Shown: positions 1 through 11,649 of the stretch, piece by piece
Position numbering within the stretch: position 1 is the stretch's first letter
How the letters are laid out: every line of letters starts with the position of its first letter
Assembly: GCF_943734655.1 (NCBI RefSeq)
Contig: NC_071355.1
Span: forward strand, 60,263,449-60,327,448
Source: Sabethes cyaneus
Taxonomy: Eukaryota > Arthropoda > Insecta > Diptera > Culicidae
Direction: 5' to 3'
DNA: 64,000 nucleotides
Translations under genes and position numbers: made by a program
The notes under the pieces: generated by a model
What the model was told of the DNA's origin: nothing
What the model saw: the letters and a program-made list of their open reading frames with translations, nothing else
Databases searched by the model: none

Positions 1-500
1 CTTTTGACTGTTTTATTCGTGCTTCATTATTCATGTTGTATTCATATTTATTAACTGTTATTCAAATTCATACAGCCCATTGCTCTACACTCTTAAATGA
101 TTCTACCCGTAAATAGCCCGGATTTAGCTAAAGCTAGGTTGAAACTACTCAAAATGCCCTTAAAGTGTACAAACTCAGATTTTGAGTCGTTCTTCAACCA
201 AAAAATTGGCAGTAGAAATTTGAAAGGGCGTGATTTGTATCAGAGAATAATTCAATTATCGGTAGCAAGTAGCCAAAATTGGTTGAATTTTTCATCCAAA
301 ATTGGAGGTACCAGAGTCGTAGTCAAAATTAATAGACATTACCATGAAAGGTAGTTAAATTGTCCGAGAACATGATGCTGGTACAAGAACCAGATGGTAA
401 ATTTAAATAGCTTCTTCATGCTTTCAAAAGCAAGCGTTTTCAGAAAAATGGTACTATAGGTAGATACCATGGTTCTCGTTTCAGTGTAGGCACGATAGAC
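1..500. other. Unassigned upstream sequence
   Basis: No recognisable gene or repeat. One + strand reading frame of 85 codons (97-354) begins with ATG. It has no motif I know and no sign of neighbouring exons, so I do not call it a gene. The stretch sits upstream of the methyltransferase gene and may include its distal promoter. Confidence 0.4.
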
Positions 501-507
501 GCATCAG

Positions 508-520
508 TGACGTGTATAAA
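508..520 (+). promoter_or_regulatory. Possible TATA-type promoter element
   Basis: TGACGTG (508-514, CRE-like) is followed directly by TATAAA (515-520). This lies about 210 bases before the methyltransferase start codon, which would allow a 5' UTR of roughly 180 bases. The short motif could occur by chance in AT-rich DNA, and transcript 5' ends are not visible here. Assignment to the downstream gene is inference. Confidence 0.25.
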
Positions 521-727
521 TGACACGAACAGCAGGAACAGCAATGCGAGTCTAAACAACCCTGACAGCCAATCTCATCATCAGTCATCAGGGCGAGAGA
601 CGGAGAAGGGAGAGCAAAGAGAATGTTAAAAAAAATCAATAACAAAATAGCGCCGTCGAACTAAAAAAATCTCTAAAATCTTTATTCAAAGCGCAACAAA
701 TTTGTGTTCGTTAGCTGTTGTAGCGAA

Positions 728-1775
728 ATGGGAAAAACCAGTAAGGATAAACGTGATATCTATTACCGGCTAGCGAAAGAGGAAGGATGGCGGGCACGCA
801 GTGCCTTCAAACTTATCCATATCGATGAAGTATTCAACATTTTCGAAGGTATGCAATATTCACACGTGTGCATTCAAGCGGGAAATTGTACATTTCTAAA
901 TACTTTGCCAACAGGTGTAACGAGAGCAGTCGATCTTTGTGCGGCTCCGGGTAGCTGGAGCCAGGTCTTGTCTAAGAAACTTTACGAGAACCGAGATAAG
1001 GATGCTGATGATGTAAAAATTATTGCTGTTGATTTGCAAGCCATGGCCCCTCTTCCGGGCGTAACACAACTTCAAGGAGACATCACTAAAATTACCACCG
1101 CTAATGCTATAATCGAGCAGTTTGGAAACGGCCAGAAAGCTCAACTCGTAATCTGCGACGGGGCACCCGATGTAACAGGGTTGCACGACATAGATGAGTA
1201 CATTCAGTCTCAGCTTCTGCTAGCGGCACTCAACATAACAACCCATGTTCTGGCACTTGGTGGCACATTCGTAGCTAAGATCTTTCGCGGAAAAGACACC
1301 ACACTGCTGTATTCGCAACTGAGAATCTTTTTCGAGAAAGTTTCCATTGCTAAACCAGCCAGTTCACGAAACTCTAGCATTGAGGCCTTTGTGGTTTGCC
1401 AGAACTATAAACCACCGGAAGGCTATATTCCGCAGATGATCAACCCAATGCTAGACGACGTGCAAAAGATCGCCACCGAAACTGAGTCGGAAGTAAATCG
1501 ATCAATCATTCCCTTCATCGTTTGCGGTGATTTGCGTGGGTTTGATTCAGATATGTCTTATAGTTTGAATGTAGGTTAAATTTCAGCATTGCAACTTGAA
1601 CTTTATTTATCGATGTGTTCTGTGTTTTCAGCTGGATCCCGAAAAAGACTACGAATATCGAGATGTGGTTCAGAAGCCGTTGGCTCCGGCTTACAGCGAA
1701 GTTCTCGAACGCATGAAAACGACTTCGTTGAAACATGGCAGTATCAAAGTTGAATATGACAAAAAGAAAGATTAG
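728..1775 (+). CDS. FTSJ1: FTSJ1/Trm7-type tRNA 2'-O-ribose methyltransferase (3 exons)
   Basis: SAM-dependent enzyme of the RrmJ/FtsJ family. Eukaryotic Trm7/FTSJ1 proteins methylate the ribose of tRNA anticodon-loop positions 32 and 34 in the cytoplasm, with partner proteins. Exons read as 728-848, 915-1570 and 1632-1775, all joins GT-AG and in frame, giving about 306 residues ending DKKKD. Seen: the SAM motif DLCAAPGSW (residues 47-55) and the K-D-K-E catalytic tetrad as K28 (SAFKL), D122 (CDGAPD), K162 (FVAKIF) and E197 (SSIEAF). The start at 728 has a good context (GAAATGG) and matches the usual MGKTSKDKRD opening; an in-frame GTG at 704 is not used. Flies split the 32 and 34 roles between two paralogues (Trm7_32, Trm7_34); I cannot tell which this is. 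No canonical AATAAA is obvious soon after the stop. The gene looks intact and functional. Confidence 0.93.
849..914 (+). other. Intron 1 of the methyltransferase gene (66 nt, stop-free)
   Basis: Starts GTATGC and ends CCAACAG, with a plausible branch site (TTCTAAATA) about 17 bases before the acceptor. Removing it restores the family sequence (IFEG joined to VTRAVDL). Its length is a multiple of three and it has no in-frame stop, so the unspliced message would still read through with 22 extra residues just before the SAM motif. Confidence 0.85.
1571..1631 (+). other. Intron 2 of the methyltransferase gene (61 nt)
   Basis: Starts GTAGGTTAA and ends TGTGTTTTCAG after a T-rich tract. Splicing joins YSLN to LDPEKDYEYRD between codons. 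Without splicing, translation stops three codons into the intron (TAA), so a single-exon reading would lose the last 47 residues. Confidence 0.88.
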
Positions 1776-2305
1776 ATTTTTTCGCTTTGACTGGAGAAAG
1801 CATTCGAACGTTGAAGTGATCCGTACTTAATCAGTATACGTTGTAAACTGTACTGTAGAAAAAGTCAGACGTAATGAAAGTGAACAATTTAGCTGGCTGA
1901 CATCAAAAGAAAGGATCGTTTTTATGTTTTTATCCGCTTGATCTAGAACACTTACATTTAAAGTTTAAAGTAAAGTTTCGAAAATATACAATATAATTCC
2001 GCGCGGAATAAGGCATAAAGTACGATATGTGAATACGGTAGTTTGTTTTATGCATACTGTGGTCATGCGTGAACTATATAATTTGAAAATAGTTATAATT
2101 TTTCGAACACTAACTTCTTTGTTGGTGGAACAATGTTTTGAAAATGAAATCCTAAAGGACATCACACCACTCAGAAAATTAATCCTTTACTTTGAACTAA
2201 GCATATTGGAATGAGTTTCTTTCAAAGCTTAGGAACTTGGATAATTACTTAACAATGCTGTCTTTTAAATTTTATATAACGACGAGGATCAAGTAAACCA
2301 GGGGT
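1776..2305. other. 3' flank of the methyltransferase gene, no other gene seen
   Basis: AT-rich sequence that should include the 3' UTR. The short open frames here (for example 1965-2165 on the minus strand and 2029-2214 on +) resemble nothing known to me. I see no terminal repeats. Confidence 0.4.
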
Positions 2306-2309
2306 GCTT

Positions 2310-2705
2310 TTTCAGACCAGCGAAACGCCGCCCGTCTTATAGCGAAGACAATGCAAAAACTGCTTTTATTAATCAGTGCCTGCGAGCTGCGATATATCAT
2401 TCGTGCCTGATGGCCTGATAACTGGATATTCAATGAGGAACTCCATCGTCGATGTCATCAACGGCCGATAGTAACAGTGAACATAAATGCAAGTGGATCG
2501 GACACACCTTGAGGAAACGAGCGAACGAGATCTGCAGAGAAACACTCGAGTGGAATCCTAGGACACCTTAGTCGATCTCAGGACACCTTAGAACGACATC
2601 CTGTCCTGGCGACAGGTAAAAGCCATGGCGGGTAACCGTCGGCAGTGGAGATCTCTGATTTCATCCCTTTCTTCTGCCGGACCGGTGGAAATGGACACAT
2701 AGGTA
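2310..2705 (+). pseudogene. LINE 3'-end fragment (C-terminal coding tail)
   Basis: Degraded + strand reading matches the C-terminal tail common to several non-LTR retrotransposons: KWIGHTLRKRANEICRE, then EWNPRT, then WRQVKAMAGNRRQWRSL ending SSAGPVEMDT, with stops and frameshifts between. Upstream of it, LHRRCHQRPI also fits this tail. The last 105 bases recur at 30664-30771. It is a 5'-truncated, dead insertion; the exact LINE clade is not settled by this short piece. Confidence 0.65.
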
Positions 2706-3429
2706 AGTAAGTTGTCTTTTATGATCGCATTGAATGAAAATTGACGAAAAACTTTTCTTTTTTTTATTCTGTATTAGAGAGGTTTTCACCCTGCGGCTGG
2801 TTCGCCTCTTACGAAAAACTTATATAAAATAACAACATGATTGAAAACAAATTGAAACCACATTTAAAGCATGTGAAGGAAAAATTATATTTGGGAAAAA
2901 TCGAGGCGGAATATGGCTTCATTACTGTTTTACAGCAATCTTTTAGTTACAAACTGTTTCTGGCTTTGGAGAGGTATTTCGGCGATCTTAATAGCTTTAT
3001 AGCTTTTATAGGCCTTTGCTACCGTTTGAAGCATTTAACGTGAATTTTTTTGTAAGACTTGTCTGGTTTTTAGAAGCGACTTTTTTCATTGACTTAAAGC
3101 TTAGTTTGAAATTATTTTCATCTTAGAAGCGTTTTTTGAAGTTTTTTGAGCTTTATTATGGATTTCCTTTAAAGGCCTTTTAAAGCAGTAACCCTTAAAA
3201 GCATTTTCCGATGTAAGGCTATATTAGAGATTCTTTTATTTTTAGATCTTTGCTAGCTTTGGAGGCGTTTTTCGTCAATTAGAACTCCAATTTCTTTGAC
3301 TGCCTTTTAAGTCTAAGTATAATTTTTGTGTGGGATTGTTTTGCGCTTGGTAATTTTTCAAAAAGAGGTCCAGTTTTGCTTTTCGTACAAAAATAGTCAT
3401 GTGAACAAACGTCAGGTAACAAAACTCTT
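2706..3429. other. AT-rich sequence, nothing assigned
   Basis: Low-complexity AT-rich DNA with repeated 'agcgttttttgaag'-like words around 3060-3270. These suggest a decayed short tandem repeat, but no period is clear. No gene seen. Confidence 0.35.
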
Positions 3430-3605
3430 TTTGACGTAGGACTACGTCTTTGTTTGCTATACTGGGAGTGGGTAGCACTTTGTGAAAACGAAAATAGAAG
3501 TGTAACGTGTGAATGAAAGATTTCAAATGATAATAATTACTAAACTACTGAACGAAAATGAATAATTTGCGTTTCGTTGGATAGATAAAAGGACCAGCAA
3601 TTTTA
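3430..3605 (+). repeat. Dispersed repeat, right half (copy 1)
   Basis: Begins TTGACGTAGGACTACGTCTT and continues through a 'ggg-tgggtagcacttt' block. The same sequence occurs on the minus strand at 56478-56635 with good conservation over about 160 bases. It codes for nothing recognisable. At the 56 kb copy it is directly joined to a second block whose other copy lies at 7225-7400 here, so this is probably half of a larger element. Confidence 0.7.
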
Positions 3606-3989
3606 TAGAGGGCGTAAGAGGGGGGGCAAAACTCGAGAACTAATCAAGTAAATGGAACCAAACCGGCCACCGGCTTTGCAAGTGAAAAACCGGTCGGGCC
3701 AGCCAAAAACCGGCCACTTGGCAACCCTACGTTGTACTCATGAACCCCCGTCCACGTATTTTCAAAGCCACCATTGCATTCAATGAAGAATTGAATCTGA
3801 ATATTTCGCTATTCTCTTTTAAACATTCACTTAAACAATGGCACTCACCAATTCTTATAAACATACAAATGCCAGAAATGCAGTTTACATTAGCCTTTGA
3901 TCTAATGATCTGTTATACAGTGTGACACATGTATATTCGATCAAAAGCAAAGCCATATATTTTTGTAAATAAATGCTTTATTTCGAATT

Positions 3990-5270
3990 TTAGTACTTCA
4001 TAGTACTTTACGATCGATTGACATTGGAGTTCCGCAAGGTGGTAACATAGGTCTTCTATTGTTTTTGGTCTTGATTAATGATATTGGAAACTTACAACTT
4101 CAAGGCATACCTAAACTCTTTGCGGACGATACGGCATTGTTTTACCCTCGCGCTAATGTTCAGTCCATCGTAAAGACATAGAATCGGATTCATCAACTCT
4201 TATTGAATTTTTTAATGGTAATTAACTCTCGTTGAACCTATCGAAAACAAAACACATACTGTTTCACTCGTCGCGAAAAAAATCTGTCAACATCCTGATC
4301 CACTCGTCGGCAATTTGAGTATTGAAAAAGTTGTGTCTTTTAAGTATTTAGCACTGTATTTAGACTCTTGTCTTTCCTGGGGCACACATATTAAGCATGT
4401 ATCCAGCATCCATTTTCGTCGCTATGTGGTCTTATGAAAAGAGTACGCTGCTTGGTGCCGCATAAATCATTGCTAAAATTTTATTATGCGTGTATTTACT
4501 CTATATTTCAGTATTTAGTCATTGTCTGGGGTCACTTAAAAAGATCCAAACCTTGCAAAACAGATGTATAAAAATAATCTTGAAAATAATCTTCAATTTA
4601 CGGCATTTATTCTCGACGTATTCGCTTTATACAAGCTTAGATCATAAAATTATACCCATCTTAGGATTGCGCGACTCTCAAACTATCATGTTTGTACATA
4701 ATGCCGCACATAACCGACATTTCCGTCGTAATATTATGTTTACGATCAGGTGAAACTATCCCTATACTAGACATTCGAATGAGTTATTAAGAAGCAGAGC
4801 ATCTACCAACTTGGGTCTACAACGTATTACTAATTATGGTCCATCAAAGTAGTTTTTCCTTCCAAATGAAATAAAAACAATAAGAAATAGTGTCCTTATG
4901 AAAAGCAAGCTAAAACAGTATATAATAAGGAAGGTAAATGAGTATATTATTTAACGTGTCAACCAGTTATACATGTAGGTTTTTTTCTGGCTTCTGCTAG
5001 TTTTTTTTCCCTACATCTCGATTATAGTAGTAGTTTTCTGTGCCACAAACGACTTCACTATAAAGTTATATGTTTCTTTTCTCGTTTTACTGTTTTACGT
5101 GAATCCCTTCGAAGGTACTAAGTTCCATTTGGATCTCACTTTGTTTTTTGTTTAACTAAATACTCCGCGTTGTTATTTTGATATATATTTTTTTGAATGT
5201 GTCCACTACCAGGGGGTTCTCATTATGAGCTCTTTGGTGTGAGGGTCAGAGGAGGGTATTAAAAAAAAGA
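3990..5270 (+). pseudogene. Jockey/CR1-like LINE fragment nested in the mariner
   Basis: Reverse transcriptase pieces read on + in shifting frames: IGVPQGGNIGLLLFL, KLFADDTALFY (catalytic FADD retained), then the connection region (QTLQNRCIKIIL and LGLRDSQTIMFVHNAAH). The 5' part is missing and several stops are present. Coding similarity ends near 4955; the remainder to about 5270 is taken as 3' UTR because the mariner sequence resumes there. Its position between the mariner ends shows it inserted later. Confidence 0.75.
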
Positions 5271-5309
5271 AGTTGTTTGCCCATGGATACAGAACGCAAC
5301 AAACAATCA

Positions 5310-6310
5310 TTAATCTATTGAATTGCCTTTTACCTGGATAACACACTTCAAACGCATTTTGTAGTCATTACATGCCGCATACACTACTTCCATCATAGTA
5401 TCACCCATATCTTGTCGATAACTATCTTAAATTCATCCAAATTATGATATTTAAAATCCTTGGGCTTCTGCTGCATGTATCCCCATATACAAAAATCAAG
5501 AAGTTCAAATCAGAGAAACTTGGAGGCCATTCCTTTTTCGGCATGAAATCCGTCAGATTGGCTTTGTACCACGTTTGCACAAGATTTGCAGTGCGGGCTG
5601 GACCTCCATCCTGTTGCAAGCAGTATTATTCTTCACCATACATTCACTGAACGTAAGACATCAAATTTGGTTCTGAAACCATTTCTAGATAGTATTTTGC
5701 ATTAACTTTCACACCCTTTACAATAAATACAAGAACAAGTTTCCCTTTCTTTGAAATGCCTCCCCATACCATGACCGCTGATGAATTTTGGTATCGTGGT
5801 AGATTCCGTTTGTGCTTTGGAACGTCGATGATCGAAACCGACCACAACCGATCAATTTGGGCATGATGCGGGGTTTGAAGAACAAACAACTTCTCATCAG
5901 AAAAGATCACCTCGGAATCACCGTGCCGACGTAGCAGCAGTTTGCATCTTTCCTGTCGTTTTTGTTTTGTAGCTTCCATTAATTCATGGATTTAACGTTT
6001 TTTGAATGCTTTCACATCCAGATCCATTTTCAAAATTCGACGAAGAGATTCCCTGTTGATATTCAGCTTAACTGCCATTTTCCGTGCGGCCGAATTCGCT
6101 CTCGAGCAACCTTTTTGACCTATGCAGTTTGAACACTTCGTTTTCTTCTGGTTTTTTACGGTTTTGAACAGATCCTAGCTCGATGAATCTTTTTATTGTA
6201 TAATATGCAAATCCTCTTATTATGCCGAGATGTTTGAGGTCACGAAAAATAATGCCGTATGCTGCACTGTTTCGAAATTTATTTATTATCAACGACCGTA
6301 ACTCGAACAC
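5310..6310 (-). pseudogene. Decayed mariner transposase reading
   Basis: The coding body of the element at 3918-6465. Longest open pieces are 5979-5644 (111 codons, from EATKQKRQERC to NAKYYLEMV) and 5619-5422 (QQDGG to the final block). DNA-binding pieces lie at 6310-6068 and at about 6060-5990. Family members use three acidic residues to cut and join DNA at TA sites. Here only the first two are seen, so the enzyme is dead. Confidence 0.8.
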
Positions 6311-7224
6311 TGGTGCGTTTACACCGAACGAGACACAACTCGAAAATGAAACTACGTCAAGTAAGAGTTAAGTTATGATGACAGATACATGGTTTGATTG
6401 TATTGATTGTATATGCCGTTGCAAGCATAAAATGATTTTCGTTCGAATATATATGTGTCACACTGTAGATTCGTCAACTTTGAATACAAGGTAAAGAAAG
6501 TAGCGGTATTTCTCCACTCATCTCGTCCATTTCAAGTGACCCCCTTCGGTTGCAATCGATCATCTGCGATTTGGACTAAAATTGGTAAAATTGCTTATTC
6601 CGCCTCACATTCAATTTTCCAAAATTTAATACGAATTGATCAATCGCCCTTGCAGTAACGCTCTCTATGTTTTTCACGTTCTTATCTCATTTTTTACGTT
6701 CAAATGTCTGTAAACCAAAAGTGTGCCCATATGATTTTCCCGTATATTTTATTTATTTGTTCGTCCACATTCAATTCAATTCAATTCTTTCAATTTTTTG
6801 ATTGAATTTATTTAATAAAAATAATATTTGCTGTTGGGATAGTTGGGAAGATAGGAGCTATTTCTAGATGGGTAATTGGATGGCAACGACATGCCAAACC
6901 TGTACCGGATTTGAGCTCACCGATATATCCCTTTAAGCACGGAGGGGTTTAGTTACGATATTTTTGGTTTTTGGATCAATATAAATTTTTTTTATCGCTC
7001 GAGATACCAAAACTAGTGTATTCTACACATTGCAATAAATGTTTGCTAAATTTAGCAACCTACACAATTGTGTGGGTTTGGCCTTATCTTATACCATTGC
7101 ACTATGGGCAAAAACGAGTCGAAAAAACGGATGCAATTAAGATACGGCCTTCAGGCTGATAAAATGTAGGTGATCTTATGTAAAATTTTCCGGAGAATCG
7201 AATGGTGCCCACCGCTTTCCTGTT

Positions 7225-7400
7225 TGTCATCGGGAAGTGTCCCATTTTGCTCATTTTCCCCTATTTTTAACATTTTTTACCCTTTTTGGACTATACCAAG
7301 CCAGGTTTTGAAAAAACAAAACATGAAAAACCTAATTATTTTGTGTAAAGAAGTCCAAAGAATTGAATAGGGTTGACCCCGTTTAGTTTAGAGCGAGATC
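7225..7400 (+). repeat. Dispersed repeat, left half (copy 1)
   Basis: Runs from 'gtgtcccattttgctcattttc' through 'ggactataccaagcc' to 'gtttagtttagagc'. A diverged minus-strand copy lies at 56640-56815, where it adjoins the other half also seen at 3430-3605. Non-coding. Confidence 0.7.
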
Positions 7401-7710
7401 ATCGCTTCGAGGCTCATAAACTTCAGCTTCTGAAGCAGCGGAACGGTCGCTACGTAGCTATGGAAATACGCGCAACTTTTTGCAAGTTAAGTTTTTACTA
7501 ATCTTAATACAACAGATATACCGGAACGTCCAGATTGGCTTAAAACATTCAAATGTTGATCCAAGAATTTGTCTTAGAAAATACCGTAGTTGAATACAAC
7601 ATTTGCCACATTTCTTAATTATTTTACAATTTATAAATGACCAGTTTTAGGTTCTGGTAGTACTCCAAACGGAGGTTCCGTAGTGTGGAGCATGAACGAA
7701 TGCTCTACAG

Positions 7711-7833
7711 CAGCGGTTCCCAACCTTTTTTCGGTTCGCGTACCCCCTGACGGATTTCCGTATACTATTCTGAAGCGAACTAAAGTTTTGGCGTACCCCT
7801 GGGGGTTCGCGAACCCCCATTTGGGAACCGCTG
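7711..7833. mobile_element. hAT-type MITE, 123 bp, with 8-bp target duplication
   Basis: Ends are CAGCGGTTCCCAA and its inverse TTGGGAACCGCTG. The element is flanked on both sides by the identical 8 bases CTCTACAG (7703-7710 and 7834-7841), the length expected of hAT insertions. The interior is a hairpin-like 'cgcgtaccccc' sequence with no coding capacity, so it must have been moved by a transposase encoded elsewhere. Confidence 0.88.
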
Positions 7834-8543
7834 CTCTACAGTATAATGTATTCATTCTTACTGATTCAAAATGAGATGGCAGCAGCAAATTTCGTTTTAT
7901 TTCATCTATTACTTATGACGTGAAAAAATAATCCCACTGCGATCTGGAATATCTCTGGGAAAATGGATCCAAAATTTGCTAATATATTTTTTCATTGAAG
8001 GTCAATCTAAGGTGGTTCTTTGAAGACAAGTTGTATAAAAATCGATCAAAAAATAGTAAAGATAGAGCCAAAAGTGTAACGGCAAGTACACTAATTTTTG
8101 AAGTCCCGCCGGGAACGTAAAGGTTAAAGTAGGTATGCAATAAGCCCGAACCTACACAATTGTGTAGGTATGAAAAACAATGTGCATAAGTAAGTTGTAA
8201 AAGTTATTTCGCGTAAATTTTTAATTACATCAATTAGAAATACTTATTACCAATAATTTTTTATCTAAGCAATTTCGAAATACGGATCCAATAAGAAAAT
8301 ACGACAGATAAAACTTTTTGCTGTTTTCACAAGATTTTGAAGACTAGACAATAATTAATCCATACACAAAAGAAAACTTCTTTTCAGCTATTTTCTATTT
8401 TTTTACGAGTTACGATGTTTACACAAGAGATTGGGGCCATATCTGTAAAAGTACGACGTTTAGAAAGGAAAGGAATTTTTTTTAAAAGTAGTCATGTCTC
8501 GCCTACACAATTGTGAGGGCTCGGGCTTAAAGGGATATACCGG

Positions 8544-11500
8544 CAGTTTGCGACAAATGTTAGAACAAAGATACAGTTTTCTGACAAATGCCAGTTTTGT
8601 AAAATCTAATCTTTCATCTTTGATTACTACTGTTATCAAATATAAATGCAGGATGATTAGCCATAAACCCTGGTTTTAAGTAATTAATTTTTCCATCATT
8701 AATTACTTTTTGTCTTAAATTGTGCTCGCCAATTTCGAGCTAATCCTTTTTCATTACATCAGCAGAGAGAAAATAACATGGATATGACATCAAAGCCATC
8801 TTACCATCAATTGGTAAAATTACTGATTGACACCGATTATGTCATTTCCATTGCGGATTAGAAATGTTTTAAACAGTTCAGCGGAAATGAAAGCAATATT
8901 TTCGCAGTATTCCTGCTTATTACTGAATTTAGTAAAAATTTATGGTAAAAGCAGCATTTGGAGTTAATTTATCTGTTCGGTGTAATTCATTTCAAGGTAC
9001 GTAGACGTAAGGCGGCCCTATCCTACCTTTATAGTAACTTCAAAACTACAAAAACAATATTAGGCACAGTTTTTCTCGATGTCATTACTGACTGCACGAT
9101 TTGCATGAATCTATTATTGCGATAGTTTTTTTTATCTGGAATTTCCCGTCGATGTTGCTTCTCTTAAATCACGTTAATGTTTTGGTATTTTCATTTCTGG
9201 GCCTCGCATTTAATAACACATTTCTTCGTTCTCTTGTTGTGTGTGATTAGATCAGATTCCGAGCATTTTTCTCCGTAATCAGTTTCTTGTTCCTCCATTA
9301 AATCTACTGCATCCATCTGTAGAGTGAAAGCGAGAATCTTTCCTTTCTTTTGTATTCGACGGAACTCCAACGTGCTGCTATCCGCGTGTAATCGTCCAGC
9401 CCGGCTCGGCCAGGAAACGCAAGTTGGTATGATCCCCCTTTTGACGGAGGATAACGGAGTGGAGCAGCTGCAGCAGCATCCAGTAATCATTCTGGTGTAC
9501 CTTTCCCTTTCTTGCCAAATCGTACTTCTACCGTCCAAGTTGGCCGACGTCAGTATGAAGCATCATTTTTCCGTCTTTTAATTTTCCTCTATACTTCATC
9601 ATTCCACATTGACTAACCGACCGACCATGCAGCACTATACCCGTAAGCCGTGTGCTGACACCGCTGTAGTGTTCCATTCCTTGTCCCCACAGAGAACCAA
9701 GTCCCCCCCTCCCCCCGCTTTCGTCGTCTTCGTCGCCGCAAGGAACAATTTTTTGTCCCAATCCATTCCGGCGAATCCGGCCCCGTAAGCTTGTAGCATC
9801 CAGTTTTTTTTTGTTTCTATGTTTGCGTGATTTTTTGCTGTGTATTTGTTAGCTGAGTACTGAGAGACGTTCATAAAGAGTATCATTTTCATTTTTTCCA
9901 TCCCTTCTTTTTTGTTTAATTTAATTTCATTTTCCAGTTGTATTTAATACGAGTCGGTCTCCACCTTAACCCTGCGATGCCCGCAGGTACTGTCTGATAT
10001 GGCGCTCACCGTTGTCCTGGTCGTAGTTATTTTATTGATTTTTAATAAATCGGCTCAAATTAGCAGCAATTACTTTCCTTGTGATTGCTTACCATTATTT
10101 TATAAAAGCTTTCTTAATAATTTCTTACTTATGTGCCAGTTCTCGAACATATCCTCCGATTCCCTTGAAAAGTGTGCGTACAAACTTTCTTTGTTTTATC
10201 TCGTCGACCACAGGTACATGGAAACTAAAGGCTACAATTCGCAAACTTATTTCCAAAATTTTGCTAATATGTCAACAGGTTGAATATATTATTCAGTGAA
10301 AATCGATCTGTAAGTTGGCCAAAATCTGAACCACAGCCAAACAGATGTAATACTTACTGATTAATTCTTCGCATGCTGTATCAGTCATTTCTATTTACTT
10401 TTAGTTTCGAATGTCTCCGTACTTGCCACGAGGGAGCTTATTAACAAAATAAGTGAAATATTTCCCGTTCGTTAAATATTTCCTGTTCCTGTCGTATGAA
10501 TGCTCTTGTCGTAAGTTAATGTTTAGAAATCTCGATTATAGAGGGTGCTAGTGTGTAAACGAAATATGTGCGACGATATTTTTTGGGATCTACATTAAAA
10601 ATCATATCTGTTTGTTTGTGACTGTTTTTTTTTAAATATATCACAACTCTGCTACGATTTAAAAAAATAAGAAAAATATCGAATTTAGCTTGGTTTTGTT
10701 GGCTTCCTATAAATAGCTACCCTGGGCACCGAAGGGTTATAGCACTACCGCTGCTGCACGGTTTCATCTTTCTTGCTCGCTCGTCGCCGGCCGGCACAGG
10801 TGAAGGATTGCAATGATGTGCGAGGGGAATTCCGGCTGGATCTCGTGTGTGCATTAGTTACCGCGACTTTCTGCTTTTTATTGTGGAATAAATATTTAGT
10901 GCGACTAAATTACGAACATTCACATTTGTAAAGTACAAGCACACACTGCTCGCAGCGAGGCATGCAAATCTGGTTTACCTCCGCACGTAGCGGTGAAATC
11001 CACGGATAAATTTTCGAGGCGAGATAGCAGGATAATTTTACACAGCGAATTGCATCAGTCTTCTGTGCGCTGCTTTCATTATCACACACCATAAAATGAC
11101 GTCAGTGAACTGAGCCAGAGCACACGATTAGCCAGCGTTTGCCGCCATCCCATTGAGGTGAAAGAGGGTCACCATGGATTGGGATAATTTACAGACCCGC
11201 GCAGAATTGGGTACTCGTGCCATAAGTATTTGCCGCCGGAATGGATTATTTGCATCGGGCAAAGAATAGCGCATTGGCGCACTCATGCGGTTGGTAATTG
11301 AGTCATATAAATAAATTGACTAGCTAAATTACGTCCAGCGAGTGGCTGTTAATTGGCCGATTTTTTTTAGTATTACTCTTTATGACATAACAGTTTGGTA
11401 AATAAAATCGGTAGGGTTTTTTTATATATAGCTTCTAATCTACGGACTCGATTTAAGTACATACTTGAGAACTTGCCTCGGAGGCCTTGAGAAGAGTTTT

Positions 11501-11645
11501 TTTTTTTCATTTTATTTACACCGCAGAGCCATCAAATTATTTCAAGAAACTTCTGTCCTTAGTTAGTTGATTCTGGAGTATGCATACAGTAAAAGCTTAC
11601 TAACAAAGGATACGTTTATATAATCATTATTCATCAAATTTGTCA
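8544..11645. other. Unassigned 3.1 kb stretch
   Basis: No transposase, RT or terminal repeats recognised. Several frames of 60-115 codons exist (for example 9191-9538 and 9635-9901 on minus, 9999-10283 on +), without known motifs and overlapping each other. Around 9690-9780 and 10740-11230 the GC content rises. This could be old unique DNA with regulatory sequence, but nothing supports a specific call. Confidence 0.4.
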
Positions 11646-11649
11646 ACGT

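Larger units (their letters stand above)
3918..6465 (-). mobile_element. Tc1/mariner element (DD37D-like), interrupted
   Basis: Bounded by inverted repeats of about 29 bases starting CAGTGTGACACAT and TTCGA-rich inside, with a TA on each side (3916-3917 and 6466-6467), the mariner target. The transposase is on the minus strand and decayed across frames from about 6310 to 5310: an N-terminal helix-turn-helix region, then VIFSDEKLFVL (first catalytic D), SSAVMVWGGISKKGK, QQDGGPART (second D) and a final block reading SDLNFLIF. The third acidic position, 37 residues after the second, is isoleucine. Frameshifts and stops also make it non-functional. A LINE sits inside it between the left repeat and the transposase 3' end. 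Confidence 0.85.
6920..8543. mobile_element. Non-autonomous DNA element with inverted ends
   Basis: The left end CCGATATATCCCTTTAAGC (6920-6938) is matched by the inverted right end at 8525-8543, 18 of 19 bases. Inside are three palindromic words related to ACCTACACAATTGTGTAGGT: about 7057-7078, 8150-8169 (perfect) and 8501-8520. It has no transposase. It carries a dispersed-repeat half (7225-7400) and a small hAT MITE (7711-7833). The target duplication is unclear, so the superfamily is unassigned. Confidence 0.6.

Noticed and set aside
97..354. 85-codon + strand frame
   Set aside because: No recognised motif, no splice context and ordinary length for chance frames in AT-rich DNA; mentioned only as unassigned.
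704..727. Upstream GTG extension of the methyltransferase
   Set aside because: The ATG at 728 has good context and gives the conserved family N-terminus; eukaryotic GTG starts are rare.
896..1186. Minus-strand frame opposite the methyltransferase
   Set aside because: Shadow of the real gene on the other strand.
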